Positions 52,639-62,910 are shown, counted from the stretch's first letter. The stretch: 64,000 nucleotides of DNA from Candidatus Thiocaldithrix dubininis (GCA_029972135.1 CP124755.1:2789001-2853000); one strand, 5' to 3'. Translations and numbers: made by a program. The notes: a model not told the origin generated them from the sequence alone.

Positions 52639-52696
52639 GGTGTCCATTTTTGATGGGGTAGATCAGTAGATCAATTTTCATAGTAGGTGTTTTTTA

Positions 52697-54214
52697 TTAC
52701 TTGGTGGTTTTGGCAATTTTTTCAAAAAAAGTTTGCCATTGTATAAGAACGCTTTCTTTTAAGAAGTTGCCACTTACACATCTACCCTTATTTCGCAATA
52801 AGTTGCAAAGTTGTTCGCCATCATTTTTGGTAGTAAGTGTCTGGTCGATTATATGCGTAGCTTGTTGGATATTGTAGGGGTCAAAATAAACACTGGCATC
52901 ACCATAAATTTCACGGTGTACCGGAATATCTGACGCAATGACAAGACCACCACAACGCATTGCTTCTATACCTGGATATCCAAAGCCTTCACCCACACTA
53001 GGGCATAACGTCGCTGCTGCATGTTGATAGAGAATACGCAATTCATTTGTAGGAACATCACTAAGGAAAAACAAATCCCCCCGTGCAGCCAATGGCGTAA
53101 ACTTTTCAATAATGGGGGCATACCCCCATCCCAGAGATCCCACAATAACCAATTTGAGCTGAGGATGGTTTGTCGCTTTTAACTCCTCAAAAACGTCTAA
53201 CAAGAAAGGATAGTTTTTTCGTGGCTCGATAGTGCCAACAGCTACAATGTATTGAAAACTATGGATATTTTCAAATGCCAATGCTTTTAAATTAACAGGT
53301 ATTGATTGATTATTCTCTTTACCTTTTTTCTTAAATTCTATTTTACCCAATCTATCAGATATAATTTGCAGTACACGCTCTTTAGTGCTGTCAGTTTCAA
53401 AAAACTCTTCCGATACAATATTATATATAACTGTAGTACGTGGTTCTATTTCAGGAAATAATGTCAATAAATCTCGGCGAGTCGCTTCTGAAATACAAGC
53501 GAACCAAGCACCTGAACGTACATTATCCTGTAATGCATAAAAGTGTGAAGTTTGATGAAACTTATTATCACTAATAGTATGTGGCATTAAGACAGGCACT
53601 GCATCATGATAGCGAACAATCAAGGTAGTGCCTTGGGATACTCGTGCTGGAAAAGGCGTTTGCGCCAACAAAAACCGTACACCAGAAGTATTCAATTTAG
53701 GGTAAATAGGTGCTAATCCTAAGTAACGATTGGCCAGCCCTGTAAAGTGCAATGCTTGTCGAGATGGTTGCAACACTCGGTAATTTGATTGCGTCACAGT
53801 ACCTTTATAGTTGTGACCTAAAGTTTTACTAAAAAAAGTTCGCCAAATAAAATCATGAAAATAGTTTGGCTCAAAAGTACCTAAGCTTAATTTAATATTG
53901 AATATTGCTTTCAGCCTTAGAGGATAAATCTTTAACTTATTTTTTAGCTTTTCAAAAATTTTTTCAAAGTAAGATTGGATAGTCGGAGTGCTAGAAATGA
54001 CAATTCTACTCAGTTTATTAATCTTTTTAGCAGGTGTCAGTTTTATATTAGGTTTTAGTCCCGGTTTCAGGTAAAGATTACCATGTTGGAGCAAACCTTC
54101 AATTTCAATATTATCCAGTTCATTTAAACAAGCAAATAGTAAGCGAGACTCCTGAGGTATACCAGCATAACCGTCAAAAGCAGGTTTTAAATCAACGAGA
54201 ATTTTATGCTTCAT
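52697..54214 (-). CDS. Family 4 glycosyltransferase, 505 aa
   Basis: The GT-B architecture has an enlarged N-terminal half with LVDLKPAFDGYAGIPQESRLLF and IVRYHDAVPVLMPH, then [43 protein letters not shown] and a donor-site PSVGEGFGYPGIEAMRCGG. It resembles mannosyl/rhamnosyltransferases (WbdA/B-like, using GDP sugars). Its start overlaps the FkbH-like stop by eleven bases, so it is the last gene of the kpsE-kpsM-kpsT-fkbH-GT operon. IS copy C lies 31 bases beyond its stop. Confidence 0.88.
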   Translation of the reverse strand: MKHKILVDLKPAFDGYAGIPQESRLLFACLNELDNIEIEGLLQHGNLYLKPGLKPNIKLTPAKKINKLSRIVISSTPTIQSYFEKIFEKLKNKLKIYPLRLKAIFNIKLSLGTFEPNYFHDFIWRTFFSKTLGHNYKGTVTQSNYRVLQPSRQALHFTGLANRYLGLAPIYPKLNTSGVRFLLAQTPFPARVSQGTTLIVRYHDAVPVLMPHTISDNKFHQTSHFYALQDNVRSGAWFACISEATRRDLLTLFPEIEPRTTVIYNIVSEEFFETDSTKERVLQIISDRLGKIEFKKKGKENNQSIPVNLKALAFENIHSFQYIVAVGTIEPRKNYPFLLDVFEELKATNHPQLKLVIVGSLGWGYAPIIEKFTPLAARGDLFFLSDVPTNELRILYQHAAATLCPSVGEGFGYPGIEAMRCGGLVIASDIPVHREIYGDASVYFDPYNIQQATHIIDQTLTTKNDGEQLCNLLRNKGRCVSGNFLKESVLIQWQTFFEKIAKTTK

Positions 54215-55979
54215 GAATAATTTGAATCCAGCTTGGCGTAACTATTTGATTTTGATGTATTTTAGAAGTTTGCAACGCAAGACTATCTAAAAAATTAATA
54301 AAACTATGATTTTTCCCTGTTTCTAAAGATTTTAAATGCATTCCTTCAGAACATAATTTATTAGTAATTGTTGCAATAATAGCTTGCTCGATACCTAACC
54401 CAAAAACACGGCAAGATAGAACAAATTGTTCGATGACACAATTTCTTAACAATAAGACTGAAATTACACCATGTTCTGCAAACCTATCTTTTGCAGCATA
54501 GGTAAACATTAAACCACCACTCTTAAAAAAATGGTTGATTTCAGCATATGACCAACGTTGACCTGTGCTATTAAATTGATTGGTTTTATTTATCAGCTCC
54601 AATGCTCGTTCAAATCTAGGGTGCATTGAGTTAATAATGCTATTTTGGTGTAGCTCAAGATTTAAGCTCTTTAAAAATTCTTCTCTAGGTAATGTCTGTA
54701 TTATTTCATCTCTAGCTTTCTTAGCATTAATGAGAACAGTACGTTTTTTGCTCTCTTCGGTAATGCTACTTATTTGTGTTTCTGGCGAAAATAATAATAT
54801 TCTACGCCAGCCTTCTTGTGGTACGGTGAGAACACGTATCTCTGGAAAGAACTGTTTAACCTCGGCAATTTCCAACGGGTTATCATCAATAAATAGCGTA
54901 TTCTGTGGTAGAACATTCGTCTCAGCTAATATTTTGGCAATATTCTTTGATTTAGCTTCCCAATTGATTTGGATAGAACAAAAATCATCCAGTGTTATTT
55001 TTGATTTCCATACCATCTTAAAATTTTCTAGTGTCCGCTCGGTATCGTTTTTGCTACAAATGGCCAACAAAATACCACGTTGTTGACATTGAATAAGAGC
55101 TTCTGCGTAACCCAAGGGCCAACCTTCAGTATGTCGCCAACCTTCAATAATATCCTGTTCTGCTAACACTCCCTCCCATAGAGTATTGTCCAAATCGGTA
55201 ATAATCAATTTAACTGGATCGATACACTTAACAACTCTCCAAATACTTTCGATTTTATAAAGCAGGGCTTGATTCAAATGATGCGTTCTAGCACGTCCTG
55301 CATAGTAACTGGCATGGGCATAGTTAATATCATAACCATCATAAACTAAACGATCACCCAAAAGGGTACGCACGTCATTAATCTCAATGTAATAAACATT
55401 AGGTTGGGCGTAGCACAATGCTTCCAACTCATCATTGAGTGTTCTAATTAGCGTGTATATAGATTGCTGTCGATTTTTATTTATTAAGCCACTGGCAGAA
55501 GCCGGTGGTTCAATAAAACTTATAACAAATACAGTTATTTCTTTATGGTAATAAGCAATGTATCTAGATAGCATATTGCACATTACCGTAATGGCACGCT
55601 TCTCAAAACTTTGATAATCTGATGCAAGCTGTTTATTTAAAATATCGCCGTTCCCATTCTCATCTGCTGCCGCAAGTATGGCACGAAGTGTAGGGTTTAA
55701 TAAAACTCCATCAAAATATTCAGTATCACATTTTTCTGGTGTGGTGTAGAAACCAAAATCACAAAGCTGATGTCTAATCAACCAATTATGCTGCTGTGCT
55801 GTTTCATAAATTCGCTCTGCTTGGCAAGTTCCAAGTAAAAATAGCTTTGGCTTTTCAATTTGATTAATACCAAGCGCTTTTCCAGAAAAGAGCTTGCTAT
55901 TATATCTACGTTTATGATCTTTTTTTACAGGTAAACTGTTTAGCTTATTTTGAATATGCTTAAAGATGCTCGTAAGCAT
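54204..55979 (-). CDS. FkbH-like HAD-IIIC family protein, 591 aa
   Basis: A three-part protein: an N-terminal SGNH/GDSL-like region (~50-235), a HAD phosphatase-like domain with DLDNTLWEG (Asp262, Asp264), ICSKND and FIDDNPLEI (~255-400), and a C-terminal GNAT-like region with LINKTNQFNSTGQR (~430-590). FkbH proteins transfer a glyceryl group from 1,3-bisphosphoglycerate to an acyl carrier protein; others act in capsule loci with unknown chemistry. I choose the ATG at 55977-55979 because GGAGG lies nine bases upstream. It overlaps kpsT by 20 bases. Its presence with a PKS suggests a glyceryl unit in the lipid or glycan, which is inference. Confidence 0.85.
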   Translation of the reverse strand: MLTSIFKHIQNKLNSLPVKKDHKRRYNSKLFSGKALGINQIEKPKLFLLGTCQAERIYETAQQHNWLIRHQLCDFGFYTTPEKCDTEYFDGVLLNPTLRAILAAADENGNGDILNKQLASDYQSFEKRAITVMCNMLSRYIAYYHKEITVFVISFIEPPASASGLINKNRQQSIYTLIRTLNDELEALCYAQPNVYYIEINDVRTLLGDRLVYDGYDINYAHASYYAGRARTHHLNQALLYKIESIWRVVKCIDPVKLIITDLDNTLWEGVLAEQDIIEGWRHTEGWPLGYAEALIQCQQRGILLAICSKNDTERTLENFKMVWKSKITLDDFCSIQINWEAKSKNIAKILAETNVLPQNTLFIDDNPLEIAEVKQFFPEIRVLTVPQEGWRRILLFSPETQISSITEESKKRTVLINAKKARDEIIQTLPREEFLKSLNLELHQNSIINSMHPRFERALELINKTNQFNSTGQRWSYAEINHFFKSGGLMFTYAAKDRFAEHGVISVLLLRNCVIEQFVLSCRVFGLGIEQAIIATITNKLCSEGMHLKSLETGKNHSFINFLDSLALQTSKIHQNQIVTPSWIQIIHEA

Positions 55980-56628
55980 AAATAGCATCCTCCACTTGTT
56001 CAAAAATATGGAGTTTCCCTTGATGCAAAAAAGCTGCCTTTGTACAGTTATTACGAATTAAGTCTACGTGATGAGATACCATAATCATAGATTTATTAGA
56101 TCGCTGCTCTAATTCTGCCTCACATTTTTTATTAAATCGTTGGTCACCTACAGAAATCACCTCATCAACTAAAAAACAATCAAAATCAATAGCCATTGAT
56201 AATGCAAAACCTAGGCGTGAATTCATTCCTGTAGAATAGGATTTTACTGGCTCATCAAAATAGATACCAAACTCTCCAAAGGATTCAACAAATTCAACAG
56301 TTTTCTCTACATTAGTGTTATAAACACGCGCCAAAAGCTTTGCATTATCACGTCCGGTTAAACTACCTTGAAAAGCCCCACCAAAAGCTAGCGGCCAAGA
56401 AATAGACATTTTCCTATCAATAGTGCCTTTATCTGGCAATAAAGCTCCGCTTACTAGTTGAATTAAAGTAGATTTACCCGCACCATTAGGACCCATAATC
56501 CCTAATTTATCACCCGGAGATACAGTAAAACTAATGCTATCCAAAATTAACCGCTCATGTCGACCATGATGAATCGGATATGATTTGTAAATATTATTCA
56601 ACATAATATATTTATTAGAATTAGTCAT
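55960..56628 (-). CDS. kpsT: Capsule ABC transporter ATPase (KpsT/Wzt-like), 222 aa
   Basis: ATP-binding subunit of the capsule exporter. Walker A GIMGPNGAGKST, signature SYSTGMNSRLGFALSMAI, Walker B CFLVDEVIS, switch MVSHH. The NIYKSYPIHHGRHERLILDSISF start and the short length without a C-terminal carbohydrate-binding domain put it with KpsT/CtrD rather than O-antigen Wzt. Three bases separate it from kpsM. Confidence 0.94.
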   Translation of the reverse strand: MTNSNKYIMLNNIYKSYPIHHGRHERLILDSISFTVSPGDKLGIMGPNGAGKSTLIQLVSGALLPDKGTIDRKMSISWPLAFGGAFQGSLTGRDNAKLLARVYNTNVEKTVEFVESFGEFGIYFDEPVKSYSTGMNSRLGFALSMAIDFDCFLVDEVISVGDQRFNKKCEAELEQRSNKSMIMVSHHVDLIRNNCTKAAFLHQGKLHIFEQVEDAIYAYEHL

Positions 56629-56631
56629 AAA

Positions 56632-57432
56632 CTAACTGGCCTTAACTTTTCGAATAGAAATATTTGTTAACAGATAGGCAAATAAAGTCATAGCCAATAT
56701 AACACCTATGGTGTAAGGAATATCATAATAAGTTTTCATACGAGCACCATAATAACCTGCATGAAAATATTCAACAGCATCAACTAACGGAAAATAAAGT
56801 AAAAGCTCTCTAAATTGTTCAGGAATAGCATATAATGGTATAAAAACACCTGAGAATGGCAACATTAAATATAAAATAATATGCGATACTCTTTCTATTG
56901 TGTCATTTAATTCAGCAAGTGCTGCCATAATCATAACAAACGCAAAAGAAAACCAAATAATTAATAAATATCCATTTGTCATCATTAGTAAATCTGCTGG
57001 AGATTGACAAATACCGAGGTAAATCAAAAAAATGAATAAAATAATAAAAGAAGCAGCCGATCCAGAAAATTCGAGTAGTATTCTTGAATAGATAATATCA
57101 ATAGGGCGTATGGGTAAATGATGTAGTAGAGGTCTATTGATTTCAAGTGCCTTAACTACACGTCCTGTACCATTACGCCAAAAGAGTAATGTAGGATAAC
57201 TTACTGCCAAATATTCAGCATAAGAATATCCAGCATGATCAGCATGTAAATTGGAAAAAATTATCATTACACCAATAATGAACATAGCAGGTTCAGCAAT
57301 TAACCATAAAGACCCCAGACCTTCACGACCAAAACGGGTAATAACCTCACGCATGGTTAAAGCCCATACTACCCGGTTTTGTATTTTTAACTGGTGCCAA
57401 AAAAAATTCATTGGCGTTTTGTTAACGATCAT
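56632..57432 (-). CDS. kpsM: Capsule ABC transporter permease (KpsM/Wzm-like), 266 aa
   Basis: A six-helix ABC-2 permease with the family start VVWALTMREVITRFGREGLGSLWLIAEPAMFI and a re-entrant-type C-terminal region (MLPFSGVFIPLYAIPEQFRELLLYFPLVDAVEYFHAGYYG). It moves lipid-linked capsule across the inner membrane with KpsT and KpsE. It overlaps kpsE by eleven bases. Confidence 0.94.
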   Translation of the reverse strand: MIVNKTPMNFFWHQLKIQNRVVWALTMREVITRFGREGLGSLWLIAEPAMFIIGVMIIFSNLHADHAGYSYAEYLAVSYPTLLFWRNGTGRVVKALEINRPLLHHLPIRPIDIIYSRILLEFSGSAASFIILFIFLIYLGICQSPADLLMMTNGYLLIIWFSFAFVMIMAALAELNDTIERVSHIILYLMLPFSGVFIPLYAIPEQFRELLLYFPLVDAVEYFHAGYYGARMKTYYDIPYTIGVILAMTLFAYLLTNISIRKVKAS

Positions 57433-58519
57433 GATGTTCTTTTACACCTCCAATAATTACACTAAATACTCCCCAAAAAAGTAATCCAACTAGAAAAGTA
57501 GTAAAAACAGATCTAATACGCCTTGGTTCTTGAGCCTCATCAGGCACACTAGGTTGGGCAATTCTTTCCAAATAAAGCTGCTTTCTTAAAGCATCAGTTT
57601 TAATTTGTTCCAAAGATGCTAGTGCCGTTGTTAGTTGACGCTCAGCAAACTCTTTATCTAATATTAAACTGTTAAAAGTTACTGCTTTGCTAGCTAGTGA
57701 TTTATCAGATATATTACTGGTAACTTTTGCCGACTCTTTATCTATTTCTTTCTCTAACATTGCGACCTGCTTACGTAAAATCGTAAGTTGAGGATTATCA
57801 GGCGCCAATGCTTCAATTTGAAGAATTTGTCCTCGTGTATTTAACAAGGTATCTTGTAACTTGGCAATTTGTTGCAACGGAATTGCTGACTGCTTCTCAG
57901 GATTTAATACTCCAACTTTATTTTGATAAGTAGCTAATGCTAAATTAGCTGCTTTAGCTTTTTTTTGTGCTTTTTCTACTTCATTTTCAGAAATTTGAAT
58001 AGTATCTTGTAATGATCTTTTATTTAAATTATTTATCAAATCCTCGCTAAGCAATAATAAAAACTTATTAATATCCGTACTATCTATACTTGTAAAAGCT
58101 TTTGTAGAAAGCGTTGTAATTGAGGATACTGAGTCCAATTTGACAGTTATCATTTTTTTATAATATTTATAAAATGCTTCATTACTGTGATCTTTATCAA
58201 GCCCACCAAACCTCTCGATCGGATCAATATTAAGATCGGAAAATTTTTGTTTAATTTTTAACTTTTCATTTAATATATTCATCGCATCGCGAGATAAAAT
58301 ATAATTTTCGACAGTATAAGCATCATCAGTAGATCGAACAAAACCACTACTTTTTAAAAATGCTCCTAACCCAGAAAGAGCTTGTTTTTCTGATGTACGC
58401 ACAAGAAATTGAGACTCAGAAATATAAATATCAGATGCAACAAAACCAAAGTAATATATAGCAATTATAGTTGGAATAGTAACACATATATGGAAAAGCT
58501 TATTTTTAACTAAAAACAT
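57422..58519 (-). CDS. kpsE: Capsule export inner-membrane protein (KpsE/CtrB/WcbD-like), 365 aa
   Basis: A polysaccharide co-polymerase type 3 protein: a transmembrane helix at ~10-30, a periplasmic domain (SDIYISESQFLVRTSEKQ... start motif), a long coiled coil at ~170-320, the conserved Pro-rich IAQPSVPDEAQEPRRI and a second membrane helix at ~338-358. It links the KpsMT transporter with the Wza-like outer-membrane channel. It is the first gene of the five-gene minus-strand export operon; the 65 bp upstream have no clear promoter. Confidence 0.94.
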   Translation of the reverse strand: MFLVKNKLFHICVTIPTIIAIYYFGFVASDIYISESQFLVRTSEKQALSGLGAFLKSSGFVRSTDDAYTVENYILSRDAMNILNEKLKIKQKFSDLNIDPIERFGGLDKDHSNEAFYKYYKKMITVKLDSVSSITTLSTKAFTSIDSTDINKFLLLLSEDLINNLNKRSLQDTIQISENEVEKAQKKAKAANLALATYQNKVGVLNPEKQSAIPLQQIAKLQDTLLNTRGQILQIEALAPDNPQLTILRKQVAMLEKEIDKESAKVTSNISDKSLASKAVTFNSLILDKEFAERQLTTALASLEQIKTDALRKQLYLERIAQPSVPDEAQEPRRIRSVFTTFLVGLLFWGVFSVIIGGVKEHHDR

Positions 58520-58584
58520 GAATATTCTCTATTATTTAAAATAACTTATTGAAGTCAATTAAATATACATTTATTTCTTAAAGA

Positions 58585-59343
58585 TTAATGGTTTAATAGC
58601 CTTCCACCATCAACTGCAATAATTTGTCCTGTAATATAAGGTGCATCCTTAGCTAAAAATAAAACAGTTCTGGCAATATCGGGCGGACTTCCTTCCGTTT
58701 TTAAGGCAGTTTTTGCAATTAGATTTTCATGCATTTGGGTATTGGCTGCCTGTTCTGGCCACAGAATGGCGCCCGGTGCCACACCATTAACACGAATATA
58801 AGGTCCTAGCTCCCTTGCTAAACTTTGAGTGAGCATTTGTAAACCTGCTTTAGCCACCGAATAAGTAGAATACCCTTTTAGAGGACGCTGTCCGTGAATA
58901 TCAACAATGTTAACAATACAGCCATTGGTTTGTTGTAATGCAGGCGCACAGGCTTGACTTAAAAATAAAGGGGCTTTCAGATTAGAACCGATTAAATCAT
59001 CAAACTGCTGCTCAGTAATTGAGCCTATAGGTGTAGGATAAAAGGAAGATGCATTATTTACCAGAATATCCAAACGGGCGGTTTGTTGCAGGATATGCGA
59101 AATCATGCGTGGTAAACTTGCAATATTTAATAAATCTTCTTTAACCAATAGTGTTGAATTTGAGCGTACAAGTTCTAATTCAGTTTGTAGCTGCTTTGCC
59201 TCAGACTCCGAGTGACGATAATGAATGACCACAAAATAACCTGCTTGATGCAGCGTTTTGGCAATTTCTGCTCCAATTCTTTTGGCAGCTCCTGTTACTA
59301 AAGCTACTTTGGGTTCAGTGGTCGCCATTTTATCTTCACTCAT
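58585..59343 (-). CDS. Pteridine-reductase-like SDR (FolM/PTR1 type), 252 aa
   Basis: An SDR whose glycine motif is TGAAKRIG, with Arg where most SDRs have Gly. This is the pteridine/dihydrofolate reductase signature seen in PTR1 and FolM. NNAS instead of NNAG also fits. The catalytic YSVAK and the C-terminal PYITGQIIAVDGG are present. It probably reduces dihydromonapterin or pterins with NADPH. A second ATG at codon 6 is possible. Divergent from the MidA-like gene with 36 bp between. Confidence 0.83.
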   Translation of the reverse strand: MSEDKMATTEPKVALVTGAAKRIGAEIAKTLHQAGYFVVIHYRHSESEAKQLQTELELVRSNSTLLVKEDLLNIASLPRMISHILQQTARLDILVNNASSFYPTPIGSITEQQFDDLIGSNLKAPLFLSQACAPALQQTNGCIVNIVDIHGQRPLKGYSTYSVAKAGLQMLTQSLARELGPYIRVNGVAPGAILWPEQAANTQMHENLIAKTALKTEGSPPDIARTVLFLAKDAPYITGQIIAVDGGRLLNH

Positions 59344-59379
59344 TTAAGCTTAAGGTTTACGAACATTTGCGGATGTTAT

Positions 59380-60498
59380 ATGAAGTTTACGAGCAGCCTA
59401 CCGCCTCCCTTGCAGGATGAGCATAAGCATAGTCTAGTTTTAGCAAAAAAAATTATTGAACAAATAAGCAAAAACAAAGGAAAGATTGCATTTCAGCAGT
59501 TTATGCAATTGGCACTCTATGAACCGCAGCTTGGTTACTATGTCGCAGGTAAACACAAGATTGGTTCACAGGGTGATTTTGTTACTGCGCCTGAAATTTC
59601 TAACCTGTACTCATTTTGCTTAGCACAACAAAGTGCCGATATTCTAAAACATATTAGCCAACCAGTGATACTAGAACTTGGTGCTGGGCGCGGTCAAATG
59701 GCGGCGGATATATTGTTACACTTACAACAAGTGCAACAGTTACCAGAACACTACTATATTTTAGAAGTAAGTCCAGACTTAAGGCAGCAACAGGCTGATA
59801 CCATTCGCAAATACGTGCCCGATTTATTGAATCGAGTGATTTGGTTAGACGCATTGCCCAATACTGCACTCAATGGAGTAATCCTTGCTAATGAAGTATT
59901 GGATGCTATGCCTGTTGAATTATTCACTTTAGTAAATGGCGAGCGGGTTGTACGTTATGTGTTGTGGAAAGACGATCATTTTGAATGGGATGCAGTGGAA
60001 GGCGACTATACCTCAGAATTTAACCCTGCGATTCCGGCATGGATGCAAAGTTTGTCTGATAGCCTAGCCAGTGGTGCAATTTTGCTAATCGACTATGGGT
60101 ATGAAGCTGCGGATTATTATCATCCAGATCGCACACAAGGCACGCTAATCTGCCATTATAAACATCGTGTACATGACAATCCGTTAATTTATCCCGGTTT
60201 GCAGGATATTACGGCTAGTGTAGATTTTACGGCGGTAGCCAATGCGGGCTTGGATGCGGGTTTGGAATTGGCGGGTTATACCACTCAAGCCGAGTTTTTA
60301 ATTAATTCTGGCTTAGAAGATTTCTTTATTGACGCTCTTAACATTAGACCACAGGATCAATACAAACTCGCCCAACAGGTTCGTATGTTAACGCTACCTT
60401 CGGAAATGGGTGAGCGGTTTAAAGTAATGGCGTTTACCAAAAACTTTACGCGACCTCTAAGCGGCTTTAAAATCGGCGACCGGCGGCATCGCCTGTAA
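59380..60498 (+). CDS. MidA/NDUFAF7-family SAM methyltransferase, 372 aa
   Basis: A class I SAM-dependent protein methyltransferase of the COG1565/DUF185 family: FMQLALYEPQLGYY near the start, FVTAPEISNLYSFCLAQQ, SAM loop LELGAGRGQMAADIL, and ANEVLDAMPVELF. The mitochondrial homologue NDUFAF7 methylates an arginine in complex I. Bacterial members are widespread and poorly studied. 30 bases separate it from uppP. Confidence 0.88.
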   Translation: MKFTSSLPPPLQDEHKHSLVLAKKIIEQISKNKGKIAFQQFMQLALYEPQLGYYVAGKHKIGSQGDFVTAPEISNLYSFCLAQQSADILKHISQPVILELGAGRGQMAADILLHLQQVQQLPEHYYILEVSPDLRQQQADTIRKYVPDLLNRVIWLDALPNTALNGVILANEVLDAMPVELFTLVNGERVVRYVLWKDDHFEWDAVEGDYTSEFNPAIPAWMQSLSDSLASGAILLIDYGYEAADYYHPDRTQGTLICHYKHRVHDNPLIYPGLQDITASVDFTAVANAGLDAGLELAGYTTQAEFLINSGLEDFFIDALNIRPQDQYKLAQQVRMLTLPSEMGERFKVMAFTKNFTRPLSGFKIGDRRHRL

Positions 60499-60527
60499 GT
60501 AATGAATTAAAAATTTAAGGATTAATC

Positions 60528-61355
60528 ATGGATTTAGTGCTGCTACTCAAAGCCGCCATTATGGGTTTAGTCGAAGGGGCGACGGAGTTTTTGCCCATCT
60601 CTAGCACCGGCCATCTAATTTTGGCTGGCGATTTATTGAACTTTATGACCCATGATAAACGTGAAGTGTTTGAGATTGCCATCCAATTGGGTGCAATTTT
60701 AGCAGTCGTTTGGGAATACCGTACCCGCTTTATCAGCACTTTTCGGGGTTTAGGACGTGATCCCATTGCTAATCGTTTGTTCATTAACTTAGCGATTGCC
60801 TTTCTACCCTTAGCGGTTCTCGGTTTGCTGTTTGGCAAAACTATTAAAGCTCATTTATTTCAACCCGTGCCGGTAGCCATTGCCTTTATTGTCGGTGGTT
60901 TCATTATCTTGTGGGCAGAAAAACGCCAACATCAAGTCACTATCCCCACCGTAGATGATATTCACCCATTAGACGCAGTTAAATTGGGCTTAGCGCAAGC
61001 GATAGCACTTATTCCGGGTATGTCGCGTTCTGGGTCTACTATTATTGGTGGCTTATTCTTCGGCTTATCGCGGCAAGCAGCAGCGGAGTTCTCTTTCTTT
61101 TTAGCCGTTCCCACCTTGGGCATTGCCTCGATTTATGAAATGTATAAATCGCGTGATTTATTTAGTGTGGATGATTTAGGCGCGTGGGCCGTTGGCTTTG
61201 TCTTTGCCTTTATTAGCGCCATGATTGCCGTGCGTGCTTTAATTCGCTATGTCGGCAATCACGATTTCACCATCTTTGCTTGGTATCGTATAGCGTTTGG
61301 TATTGTGGTGTTAGTAACCGCTTATTACAGTCTAGTGAACTGGACTATTAAATAA
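60528..61355 (+). CDS. uppP: Undecaprenyl-diphosphatase UppP (BacA)
   Basis: A polytopic membrane enzyme that dephosphorylates undecaprenyl-PP, recycling the lipid carrier for peptidoglycan and surface glycans. The two active-site motifs are [17 protein letters not shown] and [19 protein letters not shown]. 275 residues, about eight helices, matching the family. AAGGA precedes the ATG. Its stop region overlaps the convergent tmcA homologue by 24 bases. Confidence 0.97.
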   Translation: MDLVLLLKAAIMGLVEGATEFLPISSTGHLILAGDLLNFMTHDKREVFEIAIQLGAILAVVWEYRTRFISTFRGLGRDPIANRLFINLAIAFLPLAVLGLLFGKTIKAHLFQPVPVAIAFIVGGFIILWAEKRQHQVTIPTVDDIHPLDAVKLGLAQAIALIPGMSRSGSTIIGGLFFGLSRQAAAEFSFFLAVPTLGIASIYEMYKSRDLFSVDDLGAWAVGFVFAFISAMIAVRALIRYVGNHDFTIFAWYRIAFGIVVLVTAYYSLVNWTIK

Positions 61356-62885
61356 CGCTTGTGCTTTGGCGGTGAATGGTAATACATGCATGGCGGAACG
61401 GCTACCACTCGCCGTATCCAGCCGATGCCCGATACGCGCTAATTGAAAACCCACGTTTTCCCAAAATCGTATGAGCGCCGAACTCATGGCATAACTTACC
61501 CCCATATAATCCGTTAACTGTTGGTTAGCGTAATGAATGACGTGTTTTAATAAGATTTGCCCTAATCCCTTGTTCTGTAAACTAGGCAAAACCGCAATTC
61601 GCATAATTCGCTCGCAGCTTAATTCTGCTGCACCTTGCAGCCGCGCATGAAAGGTCAGGCTTTGCGGAATCGGGTGACCGTGTGGGCGGCGTTTTCCGTG
61701 GTAAATTTGTTCACTTAACTCCGGTTCTAAACTGCCTTCCCGCGATAACACTAACACAGCCAATAGCACGTTTTGTTGGCTTAAAACATGCAACGTAATG
61801 TTGGGTGCATCTAATAATTGGCGCAAATCCGAAGGACGTGTTTGATAATGTGCATTCACGAGCAACGCAAACACTTGTTGTAGTAGTGCTTCATCTTGCA
61901 CCAATTCATTACGACTTAATTGGCAATAAGTAGGCTGTAACGCATCAAGTGCTGAAATGTCAGGTGAATCTGTAGCCAGTAAACACGCTTGGTTAATAAA
62001 TGCTTCCAGCGGGTCATTGGCTGCCCAACGCATCGGTTGGCTTAAACGCATTAACTTAAAAGTGCTCTGCTTGGCTAATTCCGTTTGAAAACGTAGGCTA
62101 AAACCACGCCCACTGCCCTCATAACCGTGTAGAGTAGTAGCAAATACAACTAAACGATAATATGCGGCTAATTTTAATAATAAAGGCACGGGCAAAGCAG
62201 CCGCTTCATCAACCAATAACACATCGGCAGGGGGTAGGGTTTGCACCAATTCATCAGGCGCAATAAAGCGTGGCGCAACAGTGGCATGCTTATAAACCTG
62301 CGCAACCGTCGCTTTGGCGGGTGCAGTTAATAACACCGTTTTGCCTTGCTCGATTAAACGTGAAGCCGCTAAACCTAAGGCGGCAGATTTACCCCGCCCC
62401 CGATCCGCTAGCAAAATTAAGGGTTGGCTAAGCTGGCTGATAGCCTGCACTACATTCTTTTGCTGCGTATCAGTCGCGTTATAGCTAGGTAAAGTGTAGC
62501 GATCCCACTGCGCTAATAAACGCATAAAACGTGGTAAGAAACGCCCTTGCACATCGGCAGCAGTATAAGGATAAGGTAAAAAGCGTTGATAGGCAGGGTC
62601 GGGAAAGTTTGCCCAAGTACTAAAAGGCGGTGTGAGTAAATAGAATGTGCCACCACCGCGTAATGTACCGCTAATCGCAGCAAGGGCATTGAGTTCCAAA
62701 CCGCTAAACGCATCAAATACAATGTTATCAAACTCTTGCCCTAATAAGGTTTGAAATTTATGCGCCGGAATAGCTTGCGGAAATAACGGGTGAGTGGAAA
62801 TGAATAAACAACTAGTGTCTGGGGCAAGTTTGGCACGTAATTGCTGCCAACAATGTTCAACGCCATCGCCGGAAATAACGTCCAA
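61332..62885 (-). CDS. tmcA: TmcA-like tRNA(Met) cytidine acetyltransferase, short form, about 517 aa
   Basis: TmcA makes N4-acetylcytidine at the wobble base of elongator tRNA-Met using acetyl-CoA and ATP. Seen here: N-terminal DUF1726-type region ([19 protein letters not shown]), helicase-like ATPase with Walker [13 protein letters not shown] and [12 protein letters not shown], and a GNAT domain ([18 protein letters not shown]). It is shorter than E. coli TmcA (~670) because the C-terminal tRNA-binding tail is missing; it ends soon after the GNAT domain. The start is non-AUG: TTG at 62883-62885, but the matching family motif RRL.VLSG suggests translation begins slightly upstream, overlapping the PII stop. 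Confidence 0.85.
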   Translation of the reverse strand: MDVISGDGVEHCWQQLRAKLAPDTSCLFISTHPLFPQAIPAHKFQTLLGQEFDNIVFDAFSGLELNALAAISGTLRGGGTFYLLTPPFSTWANFPDPAYQRFLPYPYTAADVQGRFLPRFMRLLAQWDRYTLPSYNATDTQQKNVVQAISQLSQPLILLADRGRGKSAALGLAASRLIEQGKTVLLTAPAKATVAQVYKHATVAPRFIAPDELVQTLPPADVLLVDEAAALPVPLLLKLAAYYRLVVFATTLHGYEGSGRGFSLRFQTELAKQSTFKLMRLSQPMRWAANDPLEAFINQACLLATDSPDISALDALQPTYCQLSRNELVQDEALLQQVFALLVNAHYQTRPSDLRQLLDAPNITLHVLSQQNVLLAVLVLSREGSLEPELSEQIYHGKRRPHGHPIPQSLTFHARLQGAAELSCERIMRIAVLPSLQNKGLGQILLKHVIHYANQQLTDYMGVSYAMSSALIRFWENVGFQLARIGHRLDTASGSRSAMHVLPFTAKAQALFNSPVH

Positions 62886-62910
62886 GCGACGGGTTAATTG
62901 CGCATAAGGC

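Larger units (their letters stand above)
51397..52665 (+). mobile_element. Intact IS3-family element, copy C (1269 bp)
   Basis: The same element as copy B in opposite orientation, with TGATCTACCCC terminal repeats at 51397 and ending at 52665. No flanking target duplication is seen. Together with copy B it brackets gmd in a composite-transposon-like arrangement of about 4.0 kb. Confidence 0.93.

Noticed and set aside
48657..52665. A true composite transposon with target-site duplication
   Set aside because: No direct repeat was found at the outer borders or at the borders of either IS copy, so I describe only a composite-like arrangement.
54580..55086. 168-codon plus-strand frame opposite the FkbH-like gene
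   Set aside because: It lies entirely inside the conserved HAD/GNAT coding region of the opposite strand and has no recognisable motifs.
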